Below, in pieces: positions 43,582-53,259 of a DNA stretch of 64,000 nt. The DNA is from Ruminiclostridium hungatei. GTDB taxonomy: Bacteria > Bacillota > Clostridia > Acetivibrionales > DSM-1351. The notes under the pieces are model-generated. The model saw only the letters and a program-made list of their open reading frames with translations, did no database searches and was not told where the DNA came from. Location: contig NZ_MZGX01000006.1 of assembly GCF_002051585.1 (NCBI RefSeq), positions 148,386 to 212,385 of the forward strand. Direction: 5' to 3'. Position numbers and translations under genes: made by a program. Every line of letters starts with the position of its first letter. The stretch's first letter is position 1.

Positions 43582-45614
43582 CGCCGTTATTCCCTCCCAG
43601 GCACAAAGGAGAAAAGCATACCGGATCGTTAGAGGCGGTACCTATCAAACCTTTTACACATAAGTACGGGCTGTCATTGCTTCTGATAGCGGCGCTTTTC
43701 ACGGTTCTTGCGCTGAGGCTGATGGTCAGGCCGCCGGAAGGTCCTGAAAGCGTCACGGTCAGGTCGCAGAACGGCGTGTATGATCTGACCGGCCTTGCGG
43801 ACTTGGATGAAACGCTGATCCGTCTTGCTCCGGCAGGAACCTATTACCCCAATACATATTTGTCACCGGAAAATGCGGCTGCCGCTGTTCCCGAAAGCAT
43901 TGACCGCTACAAAGAAATCCGCGCCGACTACCTCTCTCAGCGGTTTGTTCTGAGACTCCCGGATACCAGCGAGGTTTACACCCTGACCATTGCCCTCTCC
44001 GGCCGCCACGCCATGCGCGTCTATGTAAACGGCAGCCTGACTGCCCAGGCCGGTCATCCGGGAACCACAAAGCAGGACACCGAGGTGTGGGAGAACAACA
44101 TCACCTTCGACGCGGCAGCCACAGACGGCAAAATGGATATCATTCTCCACAGCGCCCAATTTTATCATGTTAAACGGGGCGCGTCCCTTGGGTCGCTGAG
44201 CTTGAGTAAATCAGGAACCGTCCCTGATTCGTTTTCCTTTGACCGAATCAAGGGGATGGCCGTCGCAGGTGCGTTTTTGTGTGCGGCGGTACTGCTGCTG
44301 GGCATTTACCTGCTGCTGTCGCGTACAAAAGCAACCCTGTATTTTGCGCTGGCCTGCGTTGTCATGGCATTGCGGGAATGCCTGCAAAGTCAGGCATGGA
44401 CATACTTTCATATTCCCGGCAACCTCTCCTTTATGCTGGAATATTTAAGCGTAGTGCTGCTGACCGTATTTCTTTCGCTGTATCTCGGACAGTATGCCAC
44501 AGGGAAATTGCTGCTGGGCGTTCAATATACGGCGATTTTCGGCTCCTGTGTTTACGGACTATGCGTATTGCTTGGAGATTCCATCTTCTATACCTCAGTG
44601 CTGGGCTATTATCAGATACTGCTTGTTTTGTGCATCGTTCCCGGCATTGCCGGGCTGTTTTGGAACATGCGCAGCCCGACAAAGGAACAGGGCGCCGCGA
44701 TATACGGCATCGCGGTCTTTTTCCTTGCCGCTTTGTCGGATATTTTGATGTACAGCGATTTGTTCGGCGACGGGCCCAATGCGCCCATATCGGAAATGGC
44801 CATGCTGGTGTTTGTGCTGGCGCAGACGGTTTCCCTGTTTCTGATGAACAACCGGGTGCTGGCCCAGGCCAAAGAAGCGGAACAGAAGCTGGAAACGGAA
44901 AAGAATGCGCTAGAAGCGCTTAACCGGCTGAAAACCGAGTTTCTGGGTAATGTCTCCCATGAACTGAAAACACCGCTGACAGTGATGTCCGGCTATGCGC
45001 AGACCACCAAACAGCTTGCCCAAAATCCGGATACGCTGGAGGGCGGCGAAGTGTCCCGCCGGATGACCCTCATTTCATCCGAAGCGGAGCGGCTTTCCCT
45101 GATGGTGGGACAGGTTCTGGAGGTGACCCGCATGGAGGAAGGGCGTATGGTCATGGAGCCGGTGCGCTGCTATGTGGATGAAATCATTCATGCCGCCGTT
45201 GAAACTCATTACCCCATCCTGAACAAGAACCAAAACCGGCTGGACATCCGCATCGAAAGCGGGCTTCCCGCCGTCCATGCCGACCCGGTGCGAATTTCTC
45301 AGGTTATCGTCAACCTGATTTCCAACGCGGTGCGGTTTACGGCAAACGGTCTGATTACCGTGTCCGCAAGGCGGGAGGGTTCTCATATCCTGGTCTGCGT
45401 GTCGGACACCGGTGTTGGAATCGCGGCAGAGCGGCTTCCCCATATTTTTGAACGCTACAGCAAAAAACACAAATCCGGGGTTGGTCAGGATACCGGCACC
45501 GGACTTGGGTTATACATATGCAAGCATATCGTGGAGCAGCACGGCGGAACAATCTGGATTGAAAGCCAGGAAGGGCATGAAACCAAGCTGTTTTTCACTC
45601 TGCCCGTACTGTAA
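43578..45614 (+). CDS. Sensor histidine kinase with 7TM (7TMR-DISM) domain
   Basis: 678 residues. One membrane helix near the N-terminus (31-48), an extracellular jelly-roll region at about 60-215 (DISMED2-like), a seven-helix 7TMR-DISM domain at about 225-425, a coiled coil, then HisKA with phosphoryl His461 in NVSHELKTPLTVMSG and a HATPase domain (NLISNAVRF, DTGVGIA, DTGTGLGLYI). It probably senses an extracellular carbohydrate or other small molecule. The partner response regulator is convergent, three bases away. Its base composition is clearly GC-richer than flanking genes. Confidence 0.9.
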   Translation: MTPLFPPRHKGEKHTGSLEAVPIKPFTHKYGLSLLLIAALFTVLALRLMVRPPEGPESVTVRSQNGVYDLTGLADLDETLIRLAPAGTYYPNTYLSPENAAAAVPESIDRYKEIRADYLSQRFVLRLPDTSEVYTLTIALSGRHAMRVYVNGSLTAQAGHPGTTKQDTEVWENNITFDAAATDGKMDIILHSAQFYHVKRGASLGSLSLSKSGTVPDSFSFDRIKGMAVAGAFLCAAVLLLGIYLLLSRTKATLYFALACVVMALRECLQSQAWTYFHIPGNLSFMLEYLSVVLLTVFLSLYLGQYATGKLLLGVQYTAIFGSCVYGLCVLLGDSIFYTSVLGYYQILLVLCIVPGIAGLFWNMRSPTKEQGAAIYGIAVFFLAALSDILMYSDLFGDGPNAPISEMAMLVFVLAQTVSLFLMNNRVLAQAKEAEQKLETEKNALEALNRLKTEFLGNVSHELKTPLTVMSGYAQTTKQLAQNPDTLEGGEVSRRMTLISSEAERLSLMVGQVLEVTRMEEGRMVMEPVRCYVDEIIHAAVETHYPILNKNQNRLDIRIESGLPAVHADPVRISQVIVNLISNAVRFTANGLITVSARREGSHILVCVSDTGVGIAAERLPHIFERYSKKHKSGVGQDTGTGLGLYICKHIVEQHGGTIWIESQEGHETKLFFTLPVL

Positions 45615-45617
45615 AGG

Positions 45618-46304
45618 CTAATACCGCACCTTGCTGAATATGTACTCGTTTTTGCAGGGGCTGGACAGTTCAAACCAGCCGCCCTCATCGAACTTCATCT
45701 TTCTGCGCAGATTGGACACATGTGCCTTTACCGTGCCGGATGCCCCGGAGGACAGCTCGCCCCACGCACGGCGGTAGATTTCATTAAAGCTGAGCCGCTG
45801 TCCGGCAAACAGAGCGAAGCAGCCTAAAAGCTGCAGCTCTTTCAGCGTAAGCGGAATGCGATTTCCGTCCAAGGTGGCTTCTCCCGCCAGAAAATCAACA
45901 GTCAACGGAGGAAGCTCGATTTTCCCGGCGGACATGACCCCGTTTCTGCGAAGCTGCGCCGCTACATGGGCGCTCAGTACATTCAAGTCATAGGGTTTGG
46001 TGACGTAATCGTCACCGCCCTGAAGCAGTCCTTTTATCACGCTCTCATTTTCATCCCTGCAGGTCAGGAAGATGATGGGGGCGTTTGTTTTTTGCCGCAG
46101 CTCGGCGCAGAAGTCAAAGCCGGAGCCGTCCGGCATCATCACATCTAAAAGAATCAGGTCAGGGGCGTGTTCCTCCAGCAGAAACCGCGCCTCTGCAAGG
46201 GTCGCCCCGCAGATTGCCTCATATCCCTTGCCCTCGAAATATTCCCGGTTGATTTCCAGCACGTTGGCTTCATCCTCTACCATTAAGAGCTTTATTTTCT
46301 TCAT
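45618..46304 (-). CDS. OmpR-family response regulator
   Basis: 228 residues: a receiver domain with phospho-acceptor Asp54 (DLILLDVMMPDGSG) and Lys in YVTKPYDLNVL, then a winged-helix DNA-binding domain (LTLKELQLLGCF, SGTVKAHVSNLRRKMKF). GGAGGTGAGG lies before the ATG. It is tail-to-tail with the histidine kinase and divergent from the DUF2442/surface-protein pair, whose promoter in 46305-46485 it probably controls. Confidence 0.9.
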   Translation of the reverse strand: MKKIKLLMVEDEANVLEINREYFEGKGYEAICGATLAEARFLLEEHAPDLILLDVMMPDGSGFDFCAELRQKTNAPIIFLTCRDENESVIKGLLQGGDDYVTKPYDLNVLSAHVAAQLRRNGVMSAGKIELPPLTVDFLAGEATLDGNRIPLTLKELQLLGCFALFAGQRLSFNEIYRRAWGELSSGASGTVKAHVSNLRRKMKFDEGGWFELSSPCKNEYIFSKVRY

Positions 46305-46485
46305 CCCCTCACCTCCATTTCACCGAATTATTTTACCATATTTTATATAAGAATGGAACGCCGAAAAGTTCTTTTAAAAAATGGTAAAGATTTCTTAACC
46401 TTACGCACAGGGAGAAATTTTTCTGCTACGATTTAAACTATGCCGGAATGTAAAAGCGGAACCGGCGGAAATGAGGTGATAACGT

Positions 46486-46734
46486 ATGCTGAAAATTACC
46501 CGGGTGGACATTATAGACGGCCAGACCTTGGACATTGAGCTCAGTAACGGCCATTTGATCCTGTTTGATATCCGGCAGTTGCCGGAAACGGATCACATCT
46601 ACGACAGCCTGCGGGACCTGGAGGTACTGCCCCGCCCCAGCACCGACGGCCGGAGCGTTTTCTGGCGGGACGGCCCCCGGCTTGCGCTGGAAGAAATCCT
46701 GCGCTGGCTGACAGTTCAAAAAAACAATGAATGA
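46486..46734 (+). CDS. DUF2442 domain protein
   Basis: 82 residues (MLKITRVDIIDGQTLDIELS then HLILFDIRQLPE), a DUF2442-type small protein. Members are often encoded beside toxin-antitoxin or regulatory genes, but their function is not established. GAGGTGAT precedes the ATG. It is immediately followed by the surface-protein gene (17 bases), so the two share a transcript. Confidence 0.75.
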   Translation: MLKITRVDIIDGQTLDIELSNGHLILFDIRQLPETDHIYDSLRDLEVLPRPSTDGRSVFWRDGPRLALEEILRWLTVQKNNE

Positions 46735-46750
46735 GGAGGTAATATTAAAA

Positions 46751-49700
46751 ATGAAACGAACACTCAAAAAACTCGGCGCAGTGCTGCTGGCGCTGTGCAT
46801 GGTGCTGACAATGATGCCGGCGACAGCTTTTGCAGCAGAAGAAAATGTCACCGTTTCAACGGCGACAGAGCTTAAAGTTGCGTTGGAATCAGCCACGCCC
46901 AAAAATATCACGGTGAACAACACCTTCATCCAAATGAATCTCACCACGGTGGGGGCCGACCACACGCTGAACATTGCCACAGGCCAGATAGTAGAGGTCA
47001 TGGGCAGTATACTGACCATTCCCGTAGGTAAAACACTGACGGTAAAGGGCCCGGGAACCTTCAGGAATTGGTTGAAAGATGGTATCGAATTGGAGGGAAC
47101 GCTCTCGTTAAAGGATGGGCTGACCTTTAATGTCATTAACAACAATACGGGTATGGGAGTGAACATCGGCTCCAGCGGAAAACTTCAATCGGTGGATTGT
47201 GCGATAGCCATAGGGAATTCCGATGCTTCCAGCTCCGGCACCATTGGAATTTCCTCTTTCGGTACCATTGATATTCAAGGCGGCACGCTCCAGATTTATA
47301 ATCAATGTTTTGGTTCAACAGGATTTTTCTCCCTCAGTCAGATGACCGTGTCGGATGGATGCGAAATAACGATTGAGAACACTGGTGATGGGTCAGTTGG
47401 AATTCTCTCCTTTGCCAGCATGCTTATAACGGGGTCCACTCTTACCATCAAAAATAGCAGGCAGTCCGGCTCAAACACAGGACTTTCTCTGGTGGGTACT
47501 GCTGACATCGAAAGCAGCCAGGTTGTGTTTGAAAATGATGCAAACGGAGTGGCCATTGATCCTAGCGACGGAGCTTTGACCTTTAAAGAATGCGAGATCA
47601 CGGCAAATACTTCAGAATGGGGCATTTTTTCTTCGTTGGGTACAGGATCAGTAGTCTATGAGGACTCTACAATCACCGTTCCGTCCGGCAAAGCAATGAT
47701 AGCCCAAAATTTATCTTCAGTCGGGGGGGGCGGCGCCTCAAAGATTATTTTGGCAGAAGGCGCCGAGCTTCAAGGCTATCCCATGCAGGACCGCGGCACA
47801 CCGCTGACCTCAACAGCCCCGGTAACCGTGGGCGCGGCGAACGCACCGGCCTCCCCCACAGGCTTGAGCGCGGGAACCTATACGTGGGATAGCACCTATT
47901 TTACAAAGAGCGTTGACACCACTGCTCCCACGCTTTCGGCTGGAACGGTAAACCGCACCAGCGATACGGAGGCTACCATCGGCTTTACCACCGGTGAAGC
48001 GGGCACTGCGTTCTATGCGGTAGTGAACAGCGGCGCAGCGGTTCCCACAAAGGAAAGTGTCGCGGGAGGAACCTCCCTTGGCATGGTTACCGGTACAGTT
48101 ACCGGCAAAGCTGTTACCCTGATCGCCGGGGCAAAGGACATATATGTGGTGGTCAAGGATGCGGCAAACAACATCAGCGACCCGCTGAAAATAGAGGCTG
48201 CGGCGTATTCTGCGCCGATCGGCGACGCGGGCTGGACGCTGAATAACGGTCACCTGACCATCACCAGCGACGCAGGCATGACCGGCTGGATAGCTGCCGG
48301 CTATGACCCCAAGGCCTCCGTCACCGCCCTGACCATCGGCGAGGCCGTGTCCGGCATTCCAGTCAACGCGTTTGTTAGCTGCCTCCATCTGGCCACGGTA
48401 ACCTTTGACGGCACACCGGCCGTGACAAGCATTGGCGGCAGCGCATTCTCTTACTGTGCCCTCACCGCCTTTACCATACCCGCCAATGTTAACGCGATTA
48501 ACCCCACAGCATTTGTCGGCACCCCGATTACCACATTTACCGTGGCGGATGGTAATACAGACTTCAGCGTCTCCGCACAAAGTGGCGCGCTGCTGACAGA
48601 CGGCGGGGCCACGTTGTACACCTTCCCTAAGGGGATAACCGGTGAATACACCGTGGAGGACGGCATTACCGCCATCGGCGGATTCGCGTTTGACGAAACT
48701 GATCTTTCCATCGTCGTCATCCCCGATACCGTGACCTCCATTGGGGACAATGCATTTCCGGGCGATTCCATGCTGACCGCCGTGTTTTTCGAGAGGAATA
48801 ATCCGCCCGCCATCGAAGGCAACTATAATTTTCTATATTGCGATAAGCTATCCTCCATCTATGTTCCGGCGGGCGCAGTGGATACCTACAAGGAGGTACC
48901 CGGCCTGGCCAACTGCGTCGATATGATCAAGGCGAAACCCGATGAAAACCCTAGTGTCAACAACGAAGACGAGCTGAAAGTGGCGCTGGAATATGCGCTG
49001 CCGCAAACCATCACCGTCGCGGGACCCATCACACTGAGCGCGGCCGACGTTACAGTGGGCGCAGACCACATGCTGAACATTAACGGCAACACCCTGACCA
49101 TCAGTAATAACAGGGGCATCATTACAAACGGCAAAGCCCTGACCATTAACGGCGGCGGCACGGTAAAGGTCGCCACCCCCGCCCAGAATGGTATTCGGGG
49201 CGGCAACGGTACCAGCAATATCGCCGGTGGTACGCTGAACCTTGTAAATGTCACGGTGGATCTGGAGAACACAGGCAATTCCGGCGGCCTGTCCAATATG
49301 GACATTACTGTGGGCAACAACGCCACCATCAATCTGAAGTCTCCGACAGCAGGAGGCCAGATCCGGTTAGGAAACGATAGAACCCTGACCATCAACACCG
49401 GCGCCGCGGTGAATGTCAATGCTTTTACAGACAGGGGCATTGACATCCTGGGAGGCACAGTGCATGTAAACGGCGGCACATTAAGCGTTAAGGTAGGTTC
49501 AGGGGTTAACCAGGGTATTTCCAGCAGCAAAGGCGGCAGCTTCCTGAAATATTCTTCCGGTACGCTTTCTCCCGAGGAGGGAAGCGGGCTTTATTTAATT
49601 GTGACCTCAAAGGTCGAAGGCATGGGCAACAAATTCAAGGACCGGGGCACGGTCTTTACCGCTCCCGGGCAGGTCGCGGTGGGAGCAAGTAACGCACCGG

Positions 49701-51334
49701 CCTCGGCAGCCGGCTTGACGGAGGGCACATATTTCTGGAACGGCAGTCTGTTTGAGAAACATGGGATCACTGTCACCACAGAGCCGCAGGATGCAACTGT
49801 CACACAGGGCGCAATCAGCGGATTCCTGTCGGCAGAGGGTACAGCCAGCAACGGCAATCCGATTGGTTATCAGTGGCAGCAGCGCAACGAAGTACCAGGG
49901 GGGGTTTTTTACAGTGAGATTGCCGGGGCGACAGGCAGCAGCTTTTCCATCCCGACGAATTTAACGGAGGGGACTTATATCTTCCGCTGCGTACTCACCG
50001 CTGCGGGCTGCCATGACGGGGATACACGCGATGTAACTGTGACGGTGAACCCGGCGGCGTATTCCGGCGGCGGAGGTGGAGACGGCGGAAGCAGCGTATC
50101 TGTTGTTACACCGCCGGCAAAACAACCGGAAATAGAAACAACAACCTCAGGAAATACAACAACGGCTACAACCACCGCTACAGCGACTATTGACAACAGC
50201 GGCAAGGCCACAGCAGCAGTTACACAGGCACAGGTAAGCGAAGCCATCACCAAAGCGGTGGAAGCAGCGGTAAAGCAAGGCAGCGGTACGGCAGCGGTTG
50301 TAGAAATTAAGGTAACGGCTCCGGCAGATGCCAAAACCGTAGAAACCAGCATCCCCAAGGCAGCAATAGAACTGGCTGCGGACGGCAAAACAGCAGCTCT
50401 TAAAGTGTCCACCTCTTTTGCGTCCATCAGCTTTGACGCAGCCGCACTTTCCACCATAGCAGGAGAAGCGGCGGGAGCTGTGAACATATCGGCCTCCAAA
50501 GCAGAAGTCTCTTCTCTGTCTGCGCAAACGCAGCAGATTATAGGGGACAGACCGGTATACAATTTTAGTGTCACCAGCGGAGATAAGACAATTTCCCAAT
50601 TCGGCGGCAACGTATCGGTATCGGTGCCCTATACGCCTAAAACCGGTGAGGATGTGAACGCTATCGTCATCTACTACATAAATGGGTCAGGCAAACCGGA
50701 AGTAGTAAGCAATTGCAGCTATGACCCGGCCACCGGCACAATAAGCTTCAAGACCAGCCACTTCTCCCAATATGCGGTTGGCTACAATAAAGTGACCTTC
50801 AAGGATGTGGCTGAAAGCGCAAGGTACAGCAAGGCAGTGGGCTTCATAGCAGCAAGAGGCATCACCACAGGCACAGGAGGCGGCAATTACAGTCCTGATG
50901 CAAAACTGACAAGAGGCGAATTCATCGTCATGCTGATGAAAGCTTATGACATAGCCTCCGACACAGCGACCGCGGATAACTTCGCCGACGCAGGCAACAC
51001 CTATTACACAGGCTATCTGGCAGCGGCAAAACGCCTTGGCATATCAGGCGGTGTAGGCAAGAACATGTTCGCGCCGGGCAAGGAAATCACCCGTCAGGAG
51101 ATGTTTACCCTGCTGTATAATGCACTGAAAGCAATAGGCGAGCTGCCCAAAGTCAATACGGGAAAAACGCTGTCGGCATTCAGTGATGCCGGACAGATCG
51201 CTTCCTGGGCAAAGGACGCCATGACATTGATGGTTGAAACCGGAACAGTCAGCGGCGGAAAACTTGCTCCTGAGGAAAAGACCACCCGTGCTCAGATGGC
51301 ACAGGTGCTGTATAACCTGATGACGACCAAATAA
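46751..51334 (+). CDS. Large S-layer-anchored surface protein (SLH domains)
   Basis: 1527 residues from the ATG at 46751, with GGAGGT 10 bases upstream (an earlier frame start at 46727 lacks a site). Signal peptide 1-28 (ends PATAFA). A first beta-helix-like module (about 30-390) contains TELKVALESATPKNITV. A BspA-type leucine-rich region lies at about 490-720 (SIGGSAFSYCALTAFTIPAN). A second copy of the beta-helix module follows at about 735-1000 (DELKVALEYALPQTITV), then an Ala/Thr-rich stretch and a domain at about 1100-1340. The C-terminus has three SLH motifs (FKDVAESARYSKAVGFIAAR, then two more), which bind pyruvylated wall polymer. Probably an adhesin or coat protein under control of the adjacent two-component system. 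Confidence 0.87.
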   Translation: MKRTLKKLGAVLLALCMVLTMMPATAFAAEENVTVSTATELKVALESATPKNITVNNTFIQMNLTTVGADHTLNIATGQIVEVMGSILTIPVGKTLTVKGPGTFRNWLKDGIELEGTLSLKDGLTFNVINNNTGMGVNIGSSGKLQSVDCAIAIGNSDASSSGTIGISSFGTIDIQGGTLQIYNQCFGSTGFFSLSQMTVSDGCEITIENTGDGSVGILSFASMLITGSTLTIKNSRQSGSNTGLSLVGTADIESSQVVFENDANGVAIDPSDGALTFKECEITANTSEWGIFSSLGTGSVVYEDSTITVPSGKAMIAQNLSSVGGGGASKIILAEGAELQGYPMQDRGTPLTSTAPVTVGAANAPASPTGLSAGTYTWDSTYFTKSVDTTAPTLSAGTVNRTSDTEATIGFTTGEAGTAFYAVVNSGAAVPTKESVAGGTSLGMVTGTVTGKAVTLIAGAKDIYVVVKDAANNISDPLKIEAAAYSAPIGDAGWTLNNGHLTITSDAGMTGWIAAGYDPKASVTALTIGEAVSGIPVNAFVSCLHLATVTFDGTPAVTSIGGSAFSYCALTAFTIPANVNAINPTAFVGTPITTFTVADGNTDFSVSAQSGALLTDGGATLYTFPKGITGEYTVEDGITAIGGFAFDETDLSIVVIPDTVTSIGDNAFPGDSMLTAVFFERNNPPAIEGNYNFLYCDKLSSIYVPAGAVDTYKEVPGLANCVDMIKAKPDENPSVNNEDELKVALEYALPQTITVAGPITLSAADVTVGADHMLNINGNTLTISNNRGIITNGKALTINGGGTVKVATPAQNGIRGGNGTSNIAGGTLNLVNVTVDLENTGNSGGLSNMDITVGNNATINLKSPTAGGQIRLGNDRTLTINTGAAVNVNAFTDRGIDILGGTVHVNGGTLSVKVGSGVNQGISSSKGGSFLKYSSGTLSPEEGSGLYLIVTSKVEGMGNKFKDRGTVFTAPGQVAVGASNAPASAAGLTEGTYFWNGSLFEKHGITVTTEPQDATVTQGAISGFLSAEGTASNGNPIGYQWQQRNEVPGGVFYSEIAGATGSSFSIPTNLTEGTYIFRCVLTAAGCHDGDTRDVTVTVNPAAYSGGGGGDGGSSVSVVTPPAKQPEIETTTSGNTTTATTTATATIDNSGKATAAVTQAQVSEAITKAVEAAVKQGSGTAAVVEIKVTAPADAKTVETSIPKAAIELAADGKTAALKVSTSFASISFDAAALSTIAGEAAGAVNISASKAEVSSLSAQTQQIIGDRPVYNFSVTSGDKTISQFGGNVSVSVPYTPKTGEDVNAIVIYYINGSGKPEVVSNCSYDPATGTISFKTSHFSQYAVGYNKVTFKDVAESARYSKAVGFIAARGITTGTGGGNYSPDAKLTRGEFIVMLMKAYDIASDTATADNFADAGNTYYTGYLAAAKRLGISGGVGKNMFAPGKEITRQEMFTLLYNALKAIGELPKVNTGKTLSAFSDAGQIASWAKDAMTLMVETGTVSGGKLAPEEKTTRAQMAQVLYNLMTTK

Positions 51335-51408
51335 AATCTTAACGATATGCAAAGAAGAAGCAGCGTGAGAAAGACAAAGTAGTCACAGATATTGAAAAAG
51401 CACTATGT

Positions 51409-51445
51409 GGGCTTGTAGGCCAGAATCTGGCTTACAAGCCCTTGA
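51409..51445 (+). terminator. Probable terminator of the surface-protein gene
   Basis: GGGCTTGTA and TACAAGCCC (51409-51417, 51433-51441) enclose GGCCAGAATCTGGCT, which can form an inner stem. The T-tract is weak. It lies 75 bases past the stop. Confidence 0.55.
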
Positions 51446-51489
51446 CTACACTATAGAGAAAAACAAATGGCAGTCAAGAGTGCCCTTTT

Positions 51490-52286
51490 TTAGGGCGTGT
51501 ATTTACTCTTGACCGACCGTTTGTTTTTTGCTAGGACAGTCTGTAAGCTCTTCATGGCATTGGGGCAGTGCTCCTGCCATTTTTCCATCACTTCCTTCAT
51601 CTGCTGATACCCACTCTCTTCAGAGGGTGCGTGATAGATTGTTTTCAAATCTATGGTAAAAGCCTTTTTATCCTTATCCGCAACATACTTCAATGTATTC
51701 CTGACCTGGTGCACGATACAACGTTGGTATTCTGTCCGGGGACAGGCCACAGCTATGGAGTCCTTGATTCCCGTTAGCCCATGGCACAAAGGACCATGAT
51801 ATCTTTGACTCCCCGATTTTTCAGCTCGTTCAAAACACTCAGCCAGTATTTACTGCTTTCATTCTCACCAACCTGGATTGATAGAACTTCTTTATGCCCG
51901 GAATCGTTGATCCCCAGAATAATATAGGCTGCAAGCTTTCGAATCACATTATTGTCTCGAACGGAAAAATGTACGGCATCGATAAAGACAATGGGATAAA
52001 TGCTGGCAAGCGGTCGTTTTCGCCACGCATCAATTTCCGGAAGCAGCTTGTCGGCGATGTCTGATACCATACCCTCACTGACTTCGAATCCGTATATATC
52101 TTCAATTTGGTCGGAAATTTGCCTTGTTGTCAGTCCTCTTGCATACATGGCTATAATTTTGTCTTCAATGGCTGAAATGTCTTTCTGGCGTTTTCGGACT
52201 ATTCTGGGTTCGAAGGTGCTTTCACGGTCCTGGGGAACCACAACGTCCGTTTCTCCATATTTGCTGCGGATGGTTTTGCTCTTTTT
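51490..52286 (-). pseudogene. IS256-family (mutator) transposase remnant
   Basis: Read on the minus strand, an in-frame piece from 52286 to about 51774 has GETDVVVPQDRESTFEP and the DDE-region YPIVFIDAVHFSVRD. The frame then breaks in what should read CADGLTG: one base is missing near 51781. The next piece (51789-51490) continues ACPRTEYQRCIVHQVRNTLK. Both the N-terminus and the C-terminal third, including the final Glu region, are missing. No terminal inverted repeats could be assigned. It is a dead element marking the left edge of the AT-rich accessory segment. Confidence 0.85.
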
Positions 52287-52403
52287 CCCATTGAAAAAAG
52301 CCTACTATGATTTTTTATTTTATCATAGAAAGCTTATTTTACAGAATTTTTTTCACAGGCTCAGGTTCATCCACAGTAAAATTTACTATTAATATTAATA
52401 TGC

Positions 52404-52964
52404 TTAATATGTCTCATCTCCTCTAATCACCGGTCCTCCCGGATTTATAACATACCCTTTATAACTTCCTGAATCTTGTTTTTCTACAGTAGCAAAACAG
52501 AATCCGTCTTTGTTATATAAATCGGAATTTTGGGGTTTCTCCCAAAACTTAACCTGCCATGTATTTTTACCTGTCTCATTTACTTCAAATACGCAAATAT
52601 CATTGTTTATTATAACTCCATTATAATGAGAAAACTTAGCGTTACTGCAATCGTAGTCAAAAATAGCCTGTCTGGTTGCTCTTATAATATTAGGATTGAT
52701 TTCCTTTATGTTTTTATCAATAGTTACTCTATAATTAATTTGCACATTAATATCAAATGAATCAGTGCCTGTATTCTGATTCAATGTTTCTATACTGGAA
52801 TCTGATGCCGCATGGCCTTGAGTCTCTATACTAGAATCGGACGCCATATTATTTTCAATCTTTAAATCATTTTTGTCATTGCAAGCTACAAAAGTAAATA
52901 AAATTAACATTAACAATAATAACAAGCTGAGTCTTTCAATACATCTACATTTTTTATTTTGCAT
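52404..52964 (-). CDS. Lipoprotein of unknown function
   Basis: 186 residues. A signal sequence with the lipobox FVAC (Cys28) predicts membrane anchoring. An Asp/Ser/Thr-rich linker contains a short duplication (ASDSSIETQGHAASDSSIET). A globular domain of about 115 residues follows, ending GYVINPGGPVIRGDETY. No family recognised. GAGGTGATT precedes the ATG. Confidence 0.65.
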   Translation of the reverse strand: MQNKKCRCIERLSLLLLLMLILFTFVACNDKNDLKIENNMASDSSIETQGHAASDSSIETLNQNTGTDSFDINVQINYRVTIDKNIKEINPNIIRATRQAIFDYDCSNAKFSHYNGVIINNDICVFEVNETGKNTWQVKFWEKPQNSDLYNKDGFCFATVEKQDSGSYKGYVINPGGPVIRGDETY

Positions 52965-53259
52965 AATCCAATCACCTCTGTAAATATTAGACAGAAAAAA
53001 ACAAATAAAGTTTCATTGACTGACTCTTATTTATTAATTTCCATAACTATTTATGTTCTGCATTAATCAAAGAATTCCTACATACATAATTAAAACCCCG
53101 CGATTGACGGAGCTATTATAAAGCTTTGTATAACATCCAGTAAAATGGCTCAGGGCTATGGCCAAATCAGTGCCGGCATTTGACCTTCCTATGCGAAAGG
53201 CTGACTTGTCGACGCCAGCCAACCCATATGCGGCAACCTGGGACTGACGGGCCTCCTAA
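52965..53259. other. Intergenic region with a GC-richer patch
   Basis: No gene could be supported. The patch at about 53100-53250 differs in composition from the AT-rich flanks and ends exactly where the next gene's stop codon begins. It may be debris of an inserted element, but no family is recognisable. Confidence 0.3.

Noticed and set aside
44279..44923. 214-codon plus-strand frame inside the histidine kinase gene
   Set aside because: Alternative frame of a well-supported kinase gene in GC-rich DNA; no start site or family.
46438..49530. Several long minus-strand frames opposite the surface-protein gene
   Set aside because: They result from GC-rich, repetitive Thr/Ala/Gly coding sequence on the plus strand; the translations are low-complexity with no domain or start signal.
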